Origin: Methylobacterium sp. J-026
GTDB taxonomy: Bacteria > Pseudomonadota > Alphaproteobacteria > Rhizobiales > Beijerinckiaceae
Assembly (NCBI RefSeq): GCF_022829585.1
Contig: NZ_JAKSYC010000158.1
Location: 1-64,000, forward strand
Reading direction: 5' to 3'
DNA length: 64,000 bases
The translations under genes and the position numbers were made by a program. Of this stretch, positions 54,657 through 63,700 are shown in pieces. A model generated the notes under the pieces. It was given only the letters and a program-made list of their open reading frames with translations, did no database searches and was not told the origin of the DNA. Position 1 is the first letter of the stretch. Each line of letters begins with the position of its first letter.

Positions 54657-55484
54657 ATGGCGAACCGGATCCGCGGCGCGGTGCCGCTCGACCTCGGCGG
54701 CCAGCGCTACACCCTGTGCCTGACCCTCGGGGCCCTCGCCGAACTGGAGGATCTGCTCGGGGCCGGCGATCTCACCGGCCTCGCGGCGCGCTTCAGCGCC
54801 GGCCGGCTCTCGGCGCGTGACCTGATCGCCCTGCTGGGCGTCGCCCTGCGGGGCGGCGGCCACGATCTCGACGACGGGGCGGTGGCAGGGTTGCCCCTGG
54901 CGGGCGGGATCGAGGCCGTCACGACGGCCCTCGGGGCGGCGCTCGCCGCGGCCTTCGGGGAGGCGCCGGCAACTCCTCAGGGCCGCTCCCGATCCCCTGG
55001 CGACACGGGTCATGACAGTGGCGCACCGACGCCTCTGGCGGGCGCGACGGGCTCCCTCTCCCGAGCGGGAGAGGGTTGGGGTGAGGGAGGAGGAGGAGCA
55101 GGACAGAGCGCGCGATTGCCGCACGTTCGGGGCGCGCCCCCTTCGGCAAAACCGGATCCCTCACCCTGTCCCTCTTCCGCACGGGAGCGGGGACCCGTGC
55201 TTCAGTCGGAGAAGGCGGCATCCCCGTCGGCGGAGAGCGGCCCGGGCCCGGAACCGGATCCACCGGTCCAGACCTGCATCCCGAGAGCCTTTCCCTGGGA
55301 CGATGCCCTGGCCCTCGGCCTCGGCGCGCTGGGCTGGCGCCCCGGCGACTTCTGGTCGGCGACCCCGCGGGAATTCGCCGCCGCCCTCGGCCGGCGTGCC
55401 CGGCCGGAACCGCTCAGTCGGGAGGCCTTCGAGGACCTGCTCGCCGCCTATCCCGACCGGACCTCAGACGGGGCTGACCGATGA
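54657..55484 (+). CDS. Fused GTA g10 (gene_transfer_agent family, DUF3356) and g10.1 (tail assembly chaperone) protein
   Basis: A 275-residue open frame in three parts. Residues 1-100 are the g10-type protein (RIRGAVPLDLGGQRYTLCLTLGALAELEDLL, ARDLIALLGVALRGGG). Residues about 102-205 are a low-complexity linker. Residues about 206-270 match g10.1-type tail assembly chaperones (FPWDDALALGLGALGWRPGDFW, TPREFAAALG, LLAAYPDRTS). In GTA clusters these are normally two adjacent genes. The linker DNA (54975-55265) contains a dispersed palindrome, CTCTCCCGAGCGGGAGAG with GTTGGGGTGAGGG after it, of the kind found between genes. A repeat insertion that removed the stop appears to have joined them. An alternative is two genes, with g10.1 restarting near 55280 (no good RBS seen). 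Confidence 0.75.
   Translation: MANRIRGAVPLDLGGQRYTLCLTLGALAELEDLLGAGDLTGLAARFSAGRLSARDLIALLGVALRGGGHDLDDGAVAGLPLAGGIEAVTTALGAALAAAFGEAPATPQGRSRSPGDTGHDSGAPTPLAGATGSLSRAGEGWGEGGGGAGQSARLPHVRGAPPSAKPDPSPCPSSARERGPVLQSEKAASPSAESGPGPEPDPPVQTCIPRAFPWDDALALGLGALGWRPGDFWSATPREFAAALGRRARPEPLSREAFEDLLAAYPDRTSDGADR
55047..55088. repeat. Dispersed palindromic repeat inside the g10/g10.1 fusion linker
   Basis: A stem CCCTCTCCCG-AG-CGGGAGAGGG followed by GTTGGGGTGAGGGAGG lies in the linker. It resembles ubiquitous intergenic repeats of many high-GC proteobacteria, so a normally noncoding repeat is translated here in frame (SLSRAGEGWGEGGG). Confidence 0.6.
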
Positions 55485-56053
55485 TCGATACCGACGCCGA
55501 TACCCAGGATTCCGCGCGGGTCGAACGGCTCCAAACCCTCGACCGGCTGGCGCAGAATTTCGGCCGGAGCCTCGACGCGGCGCTGACCCGCGGCGCCGCC
55601 TCGGGGCGCAGCCTCGACGGGGTGCTCGGCCTGATCGGGACCCGGCTCGCCGGCGCGGCGACCCGGGCGGCGGCCGGATCGCTCCAGTCCGGGGTCACCG
55701 GCCTGCTCAACGCCGTGCTCGGGGCCGGGTCCGAGCCCGGTTTCGCCCGGGGCGGCGTGTTCCGGGGCGGGCGGGTGCAGCCCTTCGCGGCCGGCGGGGT
55801 CGTGGCGGCGCCGACCTACTTCCCGATGGCCGGCGGCGCCGGGCTGATGGGCGAGGCCGGCCCGGAGGCGATCCTGCCGCTGAACCGCGGCCCCGACGGC
55901 CGCCTCGGCGTCGCGGCCGGCGCCGCCCCGGCCCGGCCGGTCTCCGTGACGGTCAATATCGCGACCCCCGACCCGGCGGCCTTCCGCCGCTCCGAGGCCC
56001 AGGTGACCGCGAGCCTCGCCCGGGCGGTGGCGCGGGGCCAGCGGGCGACGTGA
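55481..56053 (+). CDS. Short tail tape measure protein (GTA g11-like)
   Basis: A 190-residue tape-measure type protein: a helical first half (ERLQTLDRLAQNFGRSLDAALTRG, TRLAGAATRAAAGSLQSGVTGLLNAVLG) followed by FARGGVFRGGRVQPFAAGGVVAAPTYFPMAGGAGLMGEAGPEAILPL, the signature end of tail tape measure proteins. Phage versions exceed 500 residues; GTA g11 is about 200, matching the very short GTA tail. ATG 55481 overlaps the preceding stop (ATGA). Confidence 0.85.
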   Translation: MIDTDADTQDSARVERLQTLDRLAQNFGRSLDAALTRGAASGRSLDGVLGLIGTRLAGAATRAAAGSLQSGVTGLLNAVLGAGSEPGFARGGVFRGGRVQPFAAGGVVAAPTYFPMAGGAGLMGEAGPEAILPLNRGPDGRLGVAAGAAPARPVSVTVNIATPDPAAFRRSEAQVTASLARAVARGQRAT

Positions 56054-56093
56054 GCGCCCGGGCCACCCCCTGCCTCCAACCCCCGGGACCGCC

Positions 56094-56735
56094 ATGGCCG
56101 ACGATTTCCACGAGGTGCTGTTCCCCCTCGACGTGTCGCTGCGTGCCGGCGGCGGCCCGCAGCGGCTGACCGAGATCGTCACCCTGGCCTCGGGCCGGGA
56201 GCACCGGAACGGCCGCTGGGCCGATTCCCGCCGCCGCTACGAGGCCGGGTTCGGGCTGCGCGGCCTCGACGCGCTCCACGCGGTGCTGGCCTTCTTCGAG
56301 GAGCGGCGCGGCCGGCTCTACGGCTTCCGCTTCCGCGACCGGGTCGACGGCCGCTCCGGGCCGCCCGGCCGGGCGATCGGCCCCCTCGATCAGCCGCTGG
56401 GCACCGGCGATGGCGCCACCGCGACCTTCCCGCTGGTGAAGACCTACGGGACCGGCTTCGCGCCCTATCGCCGCCGGATCGCCAAGCCGGTGGCCGGCAG
56501 CGTCCGGGTGGCTGTGTCGGGCCGGGAGGTCGGGCCCGAGGCCTTCGCCTGCGACCCGACCACCGGGCTCGTCGCCTTCGCGTCCGGCCATGTCCCGGCC
56601 GCGGGCGAAGCCGTGACCGCGGGCTTCGCCTTCGACGTGCCGGTCCGCTTCGACACCGACGACCTGACCATCGACCTCGCGGCCTTCACGGCGGGCGAGA
56701 TCCCGAAGGTGCCCCTCGTCGAGATCGTCCCCTGA
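56094..56735 (+). CDS. DUF2460 distal tail protein (GTA g12-like)
   Basis: A 213-residue protein: FHEVLFPLDVSLRAGGGPQRLTEIVTLASGREHRNGRWADSRRRYEAGFGLRGLDALHAVLAFFEERRGRLYGFRFRD is the diagnostic start of the DUF2460 (TIGR02217) family. The C-terminal half (LVKTYGTG, YRRRIAKPVAGSVRVAV, VPVRFDTDDL) completes it. It caps the tail tube. Its TGA is the start of a palindromic element. Confidence 0.88.
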   Translation: MADDFHEVLFPLDVSLRAGGGPQRLTEIVTLASGREHRNGRWADSRRRYEAGFGLRGLDALHAVLAFFEERRGRLYGFRFRDRVDGRSGPPGRAIGPLDQPLGTGDGATATFPLVKTYGTGFAPYRRRIAKPVAGSVRVAVSGREVGPEAFACDPTTGLVAFASGHVPAAGEAVTAGFAFDVPVRFDTDDLTIDLAAFTAGEIPKVPLVEIVP

Positions 56736-56853
56736 TACCAGTGGCCTATGAGGCTGACGCCTCATAGGCGAGCCGCCGCCCGCGCGGCGACGCGCGTTCG
56801 CGCTGGCCGACGGCCGATCGCCGTCGAGAGTCGTTGTCTCCGGCCGTCGGTAT
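56735..56853. repeat. 118-bp palindromic element inserted between GTA g12 and g13
   Basis: It starts in the stop codon of g12 (TGATACC) and ends with GGTAT before the RBS of g13. The ends ATACCAGTGGCC and GGCCGTCGGTAT form an imperfect inverted repeat. Inside are an 11-bp stem GCCTATGAGGC/GCCTCATAGGC with TGAC loop (56744-56769), GCCGC-type hairpins and a 7-bp CGACGGC/GCCGTCG stem. All other GTA junctions in this cluster are only -4 to +40 bases, so the gap is out of character. Confidence 0.65.
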
Positions 56854-56865
56854 GAGAGGTCAGCC

Positions 56866-57741
56866 ATGCGCGACATCCCGGCGGCCTTCGCGGCCCATCT
56901 CGCGGGGGGCGTGACCACCCTGTGCCGCTGCTGGTCCCTGCGGCGGCGGGACGGGGTCGCCCTCGGCTTCACCGACCACGACCGCGACCTGACCCTGGCG
57001 GGCCTCGTCCACGCCGCCCGGACCGGACTGGAGGCCGCCGAGGCCAGCGCCGAGCTGGGCTTCGCGGTCTCCGGCGGCGACGTCGCCGGGGCGCTGAGCA
57101 GCCTCGGGCTCACCGAGGCCGACATCGCCGGGGGCCTCTACGACGGCGCCACCGTGGAGACCTGGCTGGTCGACTGGGCCGACCCCGAGACGCGCCTGCT
57201 CCTGGACCTCGCCACGATCGGCGAGGTGCGCCGGGAGGGCGACGCCTTCGTGGCGGAGCTGCGCGGCCTCGCGCACCGGCTCGACGCCGAGCGCGGCCGG
57301 ACCTATCGCGCCACCTGCGGCGCCGATCTCGGGGATGGGCGCTGCCGGGTCGACCTCGCCCCCTGGCGGACCACCGGCGCGGTCGTCGATGTCCCGGAAC
57401 CGGCGACGCTCGCGGCGGCGCTGGCGGGGACTGTCCCGGACGGGCTGTTCACCGGCGGTCGCCTCGCCTGGACCGGGGGGGCCAATGCCGGTCTCGCGGC
57501 GGATGTGCGCCTCCAGCTCGGCAGCCTGATCGAACTCTGGACCGCGCCGCCCCGGCCGGTCGCGGCGGGCGACGGCTTCACCCTCACGGCGGGCTGCGAC
57601 AAGCGCCTCGCCACCTGCCGGGACCGCTTCGCCAACACGGCGAACTTCCAGGGGTTTCCGCACATGCCCGGCAACGACGCGGTGATGCGGCCGGTGCCGG
57701 CCTCGGACCACGTCCTCGACGGCGGGAGCCTGTTCCGATGA
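56866..57741 (+). CDS. DUF2163 baseplate hub protein (GTA g13-like)
   Basis: A 291-residue protein of the DUF2163/phage_BR0599 family (TIGR02218): IPAAFAAHLAGGVTTLCRCWSLRRRDGVALGFTDHDRDLTL at the start, TYRATCGADLGDGRCRVDL in the middle, and GCDKRLATCRDRFANTANFQGFPHMPGND, whose cysteines hold an iron-sulfur cluster in the related GTA hub. GAGAGG precedes ATG 56866. Its stop overlaps the peptidase start (ATGA). Confidence 0.9.
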   Translation: MRDIPAAFAAHLAGGVTTLCRCWSLRRRDGVALGFTDHDRDLTLAGLVHAARTGLEAAEASAELGFAVSGGDVAGALSSLGLTEADIAGGLYDGATVETWLVDWADPETRLLLDLATIGEVRREGDAFVAELRGLAHRLDAERGRTYRATCGADLGDGRCRVDLAPWRTTGAVVDVPEPATLAAALAGTVPDGLFTGGRLAWTGGANAGLAADVRLQLGSLIELWTAPPRPVAAGDGFTLTAGCDKRLATCRDRFANTANFQGFPHMPGNDAVMRPVPASDHVLDGGSLFR

Positions 57742-58292
57742 GCGCGATGCCGAGGGAGCGCGGCCACGACATCGGTGCGGCGGCGCTCGGCGAGGCCCGC
57801 CTGTGGCTGGGAACGCCCTACCGGCATCAGGCCTCCCTGCGCGGGGTCGGCTGCGACTGCCTCGGGCTGCTGCGCGGGGTCTGGCGCGGGCTCTACGGCG
57901 CCGAGCCGGAGGCGGTGCCGCCCTATGCGGGCACCTGGGCGGAATCGGCCGCCCCCGGAACCGACCCGCTCACCGCGGCGGCGGCGCGCCACCTCGTGCT
58001 GGTGCCCGGCCCCCTCGCCGAGGTCGTGCCGCGGGCCGGCGACGTGCTGCTCTTCGCCTTCCGCCGCCACCTGCCGGCCCACCACTGCGCCATCGCCACC
58101 GGGGACGGCGCCATGATCCACGCCCATGACGGCGCGGTCGTCGCCGAGGTGGCGCTCACCGGATGGTGGTGGCGGCACCGGACGGGGGTCTTCCGGTTTC
58201 CGGCGGGCGGGTCAGGCCAGGCTTACGACGATCCGGTCGCGACAGTCAGCTTGACGCCCAGGACGTCCATGACCTTGCGGACGGTCTCGTAA
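57738..58292 (+). CDS. NlpC/P60 peptidase (GTA g14-like), with unusual C-terminal tail
   Basis: A 184-residue cell-wall peptidase for tail entry. WLGTPYRHQASLRGVGCDCLGLLRGVWR contains the catalytic cysteine in GCDCLGL. The histidine lies in HHCAIATGDGAMIHAHD, and WWWRHRTGVFRFPAG ends the normal family sequence. The last roughly 22 residues (QAYDDPVATVSLTPRTSM) do not belong to the family. They overlap the 3' part of a convergent antitoxin gene by 70 bases, as if the original stop was lost when the neighbouring DNA came in. Confidence 0.87.
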   Translation: MSAMPRERGHDIGAAALGEARLWLGTPYRHQASLRGVGCDCLGLLRGVWRGLYGAEPEAVPPYAGTWAESAAPGTDPLTAAAARHLVLVPGPLAEVVPRAGDVLLFAFRRHLPAHHCAIATGDGAMIHAHDGAVVAEVALTGWWWRHRTGVFRFPAGGSGQAYDDPVATVSLTPRTSMTLRTVS

Positions 58293-58507
58293 CGAAGCTT
58301 CGAGCCCGGCGTCAGGGCCTTGTAGAGGCTCTCCCGGCCCAGGCCCGCCTCACGGGCGATCTGTGACATGCCGCGGGCTTTGGCGACGTCGCCGAGGGCG
58401 GCGATGAACAGTTCGGGATCGGGATCATCGAGGGCTGTGGCGAGGTACTCGGCGATGGCCTCCTCGCTGTCGAGAAACTCCGAGGCGTCGAAGGGGGTGA
58501 AACGCAT
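58223..58507 (-). CDS. HigA-like antitoxin (addiction module antidote protein)
   Basis: A 94-residue DNA-binding antitoxin. FDASEFLDSEEAIAEYLATALDDPDPELFIAALGDVAKARGMSQIAREAGLGRESLYKALTPGSKLRYETVRKVMDVLGVKL is a near-complete match to the putative addiction-module antidote family; the helix-turn-helix is MSQIAREAGLGRESLYKAL. The A of ATG 58507 is the last base of the toxin TGA (TGATG). It would repress its own operon and neutralise the toxin. It lies on the strand opposite to the GTA genes. Confidence 0.9.
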   Translation of the reverse strand: MRFTPFDASEFLDSEEAIAEYLATALDDPDPELFIAALGDVAKARGMSQIAREAGLGRESLYKALTPGSKLRYETVRKVMDVLGVKLTVATGSS

Positions 58508-58806
58508 CAGGCAATCCCATCAAGCTTGTCAGCCATGGCTTTGGCTCGCTGAATGTCCCGGCTCTGACTGGACTTGTCGCCGCCGCACAGCAGCAGATAC
58601 GTCACCTCGCCGCGGCGAACGTAATAGATCCGGTATCCAGGGCCATACGGGATCCGCATCTCGAAAACGCCCGCGCCGACAGGTTTGACGTCGCCGAGAT
58701 GACCCAGCCCTGCGGCGCGGATCCGGGCTGCGATGCGAGCCTTGGCGCGATGATCGCGCAAGCCCGCGAGCCACGTCCGGAACGTGTCGGACAGCAGAAT
58801 CGTCAC
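58507..58806 (-). CDS. RelE/HigB-like toxin of the type II toxin-antitoxin pair
   Basis: A 99-residue ribosome-dependent mRNA interferase-like protein: DTFRTWLAGLRDHRAKARIAARIRAAGLGHLGDVKPVGAGVFEMRIPYGPGYRIYYVRRGEVTYLLLCGGDKSSQSRDIQRA is the classic addiction-module killer family. The GTG start at 58806 gives the usual length; ATG 58833 would add nine residues. The toxin gene precedes the antitoxin gene, as in higBA. Cysteine and lysine in LLCGGDKS are conserved. Confidence 0.9.
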   Translation of the reverse strand: MTILLSDTFRTWLAGLRDHRAKARIAARIRAAGLGHLGDVKPVGAGVFEMRIPYGPGYRIYYVRRGEVTYLLLCGGDKSSQSRDIQRAKAMADKLDGIA

Positions 58807-58876
58807 GCGGGGATCGTATCCGGTCGGATACATCCAGGCAAGACGGCGTCGGGGGAGAGGCGGTCCGGAACCACCC

Positions 58877-60568
58877 TCACGCCGCCCGCACGGTGGCCAG
58901 GAAACCGGCGACCTCGCCGCGCAGCGCCTCGGATTGGCGGGACAGCGCGTCCGCCGAGCCGAGCACCTGACCGGCCGCGGCGCCGGTCGCCCCGGCCGCC
59001 TCGGCGACATCCGCGATGGTCCGCGTGACATCGCCGGTCGCGGGGGCCGCCTGGGACGTGTTGTGCATGATCTCCCGGCTGGCGACGCCCTGCTGCGTGA
59101 TCGCCGCCGCCATCGCGCTCGCGACGTCGCTGATCTCGCGGATGCGCGCCCCGATCGTCTGCATCGCCTGCGCCGCGAGGCCGGTCGAGCTCTGCACCTG
59201 GGCGATGCGCTGGCCGATCGCCTCTGTCGCCCGCGCGGTCTGGGCGGCGAGTTCCTTCACCTCGTTGGCCACCACGGCGAAACCGCGACCGGATTCCCCG
59301 GCCCGGGCGGCCTCGATCGTGGCGTTCAGAGCGAGCAGATTCGTCTGCCCGGCGATCTGCGCGATCAGGTTGGCGACGTCGCCGATCTCGGTCACGGCGG
59401 AGTTCAGGGCGGAGACGTGCTCGACGGTCCGCTCGGCCTCGGCCACGGCGGCCTGGGCGCGGCGCGCGGAATCGCCGGCCTGCCGGCCGATCTCGGAGAC
59501 CGAGGTCCCGAGTTCCTCGGCTGCGGCGGCCGCCGCGCTCACGGTCTGCGCCGTCTGCGCGGCGGCGCTCGCCACCGTGACGGATTGCGCGGCGGTTCCG
59601 CTGGCGGCGGTGCTCATGGCCGAGGCGGTCGCCTGAAGTTCGGTGGCCGCGGACGAGACCATGCCGACGATGCCGCCGATCGCGGCCTCGAACGAATCGG
59701 CGAGGGCCGTCATGGCGCTGCGGCGCTCGGCCGCCGCGGCAGCCTCCACGGCGCGACGGGCCTCGGCCTGCGCGTCGGCGTTCCGGGCGACCAAGCCGCG
59801 GATTTCATCGACCGCGCGCGCCACCATGCCGATCTCGTCGCGGCGTCGGACCTCGGTGATCCGGGCATCGGTCTCGCCCCGTGCCATCCGTTGCAGCACC
59901 CCGACGAGCCGGCTGAGCGGCCGGCTGATGCCGAACAGGCCGACACCGATCGCGGCGGCGAGGCCGGCGAGGAGGCCGAGGCTCGTGTAGATCCAGAGTT
60001 CGGAGCGGGTCGTCCCGATCTGCGCGGCGACCTCCCCGGCACCCGCCTCCATGCGCGCGACGACGCTGTTGCCGAGCGCGTTGGCCTCGCCGACGAGGAA
60101 AGGAAACGTTGGATCGATCCGCGTATGGACCAGCGCCAGCGCCTCGTCGTTCTTGTTGACCTCGCCGAGGGCCTGCACGTCCGCGGCGTCCGCGACGAAG
60201 CGGTCTGCCCGCGCCCGCACCGCGTCGATCGCGGAACGCAGGTCCGGCATCTCGGCGTCCAGCATGACGAAGTCCTGCCGGAGTTCGGCCACCGTCGTGT
60301 TCAATTCCGCGCTCGCCAGCCGGATCTGGTGCTCATCGGTCTCCGCGATGGTTCGGTAGACTGTATAATTGATCTGGTAGATCAGGCGAATGACGCTCCG
60401 CGCGACCTGCGCCGCCTGCGCATCGTGGGCGACGAATTGCCCGTAGCGCGCGCCGATCGCGGTCAGGCGGTCGGTCGCAAGCCATACGCATGCGAACACG
60501 ATGAGTCCGATCGTGGGCACGATCGTCAAGATTGTATGGATTGTTTTGAAGTGAATGCGCGGGATCAT
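58877..60568 (-). CDS. Methyl-accepting chemotaxis protein
   Basis: A 563-residue inner-membrane receptor. Transmembrane helix 1 is at about 13-32 ([19 protein letters not shown]), followed by a helical periplasmic sensor of about 150 residues. Helix 2 is at about 190-212 ([21 protein letters not shown]). A HAMP domain ([23 protein letters not shown]) and a signalling domain follow, the hairpin tip being [40 protein letters not shown]. No pentapeptide CheR tether is seen at the end. It sits between GTA g14 and g15 on the opposite strand, so it interrupts that cluster; it is complete and probably functional. Ligand unknown. Confidence 0.92.
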   Translation of the reverse strand: MIPRIHFKTIHTILTIVPTIGLIVFACVWLATDRLTAIGARYGQFVAHDAQAAQVARSVIRLIYQINYTVYRTIAETDEHQIRLASAELNTTVAELRQDFVMLDAEMPDLRSAIDAVRARADRFVADAADVQALGEVNKNDEALALVHTRIDPTFPFLVGEANALGNSVVARMEAGAGEVAAQIGTTRSELWIYTSLGLLAGLAAAIGVGLFGISRPLSRLVGVLQRMARGETDARITEVRRRDEIGMVARAVDEIRGLVARNADAQAEARRAVEAAAAAERRSAMTALADSFEAAIGGIVGMVSSAATELQATASAMSTAASGTAAQSVTVASAAAQTAQTVSAAAAAAEELGTSVSEIGRQAGDSARRAQAAVAEAERTVEHVSALNSAVTEIGDVANLIAQIAGQTNLLALNATIEAARAGESGRGFAVVANEVKELAAQTARATEAIGQRIAQVQSSTGLAAQAMQTIGARIREISDVASAMAAAITQQGVASREIMHNTSQAAPATGDVTRTIADVAEAAGATGAAAGQVLGSADALSRQSEALRGEVAGFLATVRAA

Positions 60569-60738
60569 TCGCCATATTCTAAATAGTTTAAGCTTATTGA
60601 CTGGAATAAATCTTTTCGCGCTGCGCCATTCTTGCTGACGATCGAACGGGATAATTTTTAAGTCTGTCGATCAGATGACCGGATCCCTGTGGGATCGGGC
60701 CCGAGAGGCACAGAAATCGTTGGCACTGGAGTCCCGCC

Positions 60739-63700
60739 ATGGCGACCCTGATCCTGTCCTCCGCCGGCGCGGCCGTAGGCACCGCACTCGGGGGGCCGAT
60801 CGGGGCGGTGGTCGGGCGGACGCTCGGCGCGGTCGCGGGCTCGGCCCTGGGCGGCGCCCTGTTCGGCTCCGGGCGGCATACGCGCTTCGTCGAGGGGCCG
60901 CGGCTCGCCGACGTGGCCGGGCTCACCTCCACGGAGGGCGATCCGATCCCCCGGGTCTACGGTCGCGCCCGGATCGGCGGCACCCTGATCTGGGCGACGC
61001 GCCCGCTGGAGGTGGCCAACACCACGGTGGCGCGCGCCGGCGCGCCCGCCAAGGGCCTGGGCGGCCAGAGGACGGTCACCACACGCTACGCCTATTTCGC
61101 CAACCTCGCGGTCGGGCTGTGCGAGGGCGAGATCGCCTATGTCCGCCGGATCTGGGCGGACGGCAAGGAGATCGACCAGGCCGGCCTCACCCTGCGGGTC
61201 CATACCGGCGGCCCCGACCAGGCCCCCGATCCGCTGATCGTCGCCAAGGAGGGGGCGGCCGACGCCCCGGCCTATCGCGGCCTCGCCTACGTGGTGTTCG
61301 AGGGTCTGCCGCTCGCCGATTTCGGCAACCGCGTCCCGCAATTCGCCTTCGAGGTGATCCGCCCGGTCAACGTCCTGTGGCGCCGGATCCGCGCCGTCGA
61401 GCTGATCCCCGGCGCCAGCGAGTTCGGCCTCGATCCCGCCCGCGTCACCGTCGATCTCGGCTTCGGCCGGACCGAGGCCGCCAACCGGCACCAGCTCCAG
61501 CGCGCCACCGACGTCCTCGCCTCCCTCGACGCCCTCCAGGCCCTGTGCCCGAACCTACGGCGGGTCGCCGTGGTGGCGACGTGGTTCGGCACCGACCTGC
61601 GGGCCGGGGCCTGCCGGGTGGTGCCGAAGGTCGAGGCGACGCAGAAGCGCGCCGTGCTGGAGGATTGGCGCGTCGCCGGGATACCCCGCGCGAGCGCCGA
61701 GGCGGTCTCGCTCCTGCCGGACGGCAACCCGGCCTATGGCGGCACCCCGAGCGATGCCGGGCTGACCCGGCTGGTCGCCGAGCTGGTCCGCCGCGGCCTG
61801 GAGGTGCTGCTCTACCCCTTCGTCATGATGGACGTGCCGGCCGGCAACGCGCTCCCCGACCCGCGCGTGCCCGGCGCGACCCAGCCGCCCTATCCCTGGC
61901 GCGGCCGCATCACCTGCGATCCGGCCCCGGATCTCCCGGGCAGTCCGGACGGGACCGCCGCCGCCGACGCGCAGGTCGCGGCCTTCTTCGCGGGCGGATA
62001 CAACGCCGAGGTGCTGCACTACGCCGATCTGGCTTCCCGGTGGGCGGCCTCCGGGGTTCGGATCGCCGGCTTCGTGATCGGCAGCGAGTATGTCGGCCTG
62101 ACCCGGGTGCGGGGCGCCTCCGGCTACCCGGCCGTGCAGGCCTTCCGGGCGCTGGCCGCCGCCGTGCGCGAACGCCTCGGCGCCGGTGTCGCCCTGGTCT
62201 ACGGTGCGGACTGGACCGAGTACGGCGCCCATATCCGCGACGGCGGCGCCACGATCCGCTTCCCCCTCGACGATCTGTTCGCCGATCCCGCCATCGCGGC
62301 GGTCGGGATCGACTGGTACGCACCGGTTTCGGATTGGCGGGACGCGCCGGAGCATGCCGACCTCGCGGTGGCGGGCGACATCGCCGACCGCGCCTACCTC
62401 AAGGCGCGCGGCGCGTCGGGCGAGGGCTTCGACTGGTACTACGCCGACGCGGAGGGCCGCGCCGCCCAGGATCGCCGCCCGATCACCGACGGCGCCGCCG
62501 GCAAGCCCTGGGTCTACCGGGCCAAGGACCTCGTGGCGTGGTGGTCGAACCCGCATGTGGAGCGGGACGGCGGCGTCGAGACCCGCACCACCGCCTGGGT
62601 GCCGGGCGCCAAGCCGATCTGGCTCACCGAGGTCGGGGTGCCGGCGGTGGACAAGGGCACGAACGGCCCCAACGTCTTCCCCGACCCGAAATCCGTCGAG
62701 AACGCAGTCCCGCCCGAATCCCGGGGCCTGCGGGACGAGCTGATCCAGCTCCGCGGGCTGGAGGCGGTGATCGCCCGGTTCGATCCGGCGGTGCCGGGCT
62801 TCCGGGAGGCCGACAACCCGGTCTCGCCGGTCTATGGCGGCCGGATGGTCGACCCGGCCGGGATCTTCGTCTGGGCCTGGGACGCCCGGCCCTTCCCGGC
62901 CTTTCCGACCGTGCGGGGGGTCTGGGCCGATACCGGCAATTGGCGCATCGGCCACTGGATCACCGGGCGGATCGAGGGCTGCGACCTCGACCTGCTGGTC
63001 CGGGCGATCCTGGCCGATTTCGGCTTCGACGCGGCGGTCTCTGTGGAGGCGGCCGCCTATCTCGACGGCTACGTCGTCGACCGGCCGCTCTCGGCGCGCG
63101 GCGCCCTGGAGACCCTGGCGCAGGTCTACGGCCTCGACGTCTCGGCGGTGGCCGGCACCCTGCGCCTGCGCGGGCCGCGCCGCGACCGGCCGGTGGTGCT
63201 GGCGGAGGCCGATCTCGTCCGGCTCGCCGCAGAGCAGCCCGTGCTGCGCCAGGTCCGTGCGGAGGAGAGCGCCCTGCCGCGCACGATGGAGCTCGGCATC
63301 ACCGAATCCGAGAGCGCCGAGTACCGCCGCGCCGCGGCCGCGGCCGTGCGGCCCGTCGGGGAGCGGCGGCGCGAGACCCGGATCGAGACGGCGATCGTCA
63401 CCCGCCGCGAGACCGGCGACGGGCTCGCCGAGGCGCTGCTCGACCGGATCATCGCGGCCCGCGACAGCGCGGTCTTCACCCTGAGCCCGCGCCGGGTGGA
63501 GCTGGAGCCGGGCGACCTCCTGGCGGTACCCGCGGCCGTGCCGGGCGGCACGGTCCTGCGCCGGATCGACCGGATCGACGACGCCCCCACGGGCCGCCGG
63601 ATCGAGGCGAGCGGGGTGCCGCCCCGGGCCGGGCCGGGGCGCGGCCTGTCCCGCAGCCCGGCTTTGACCGCGGTGGCGCCGCCGGCCTTCCCGGGGGCGC

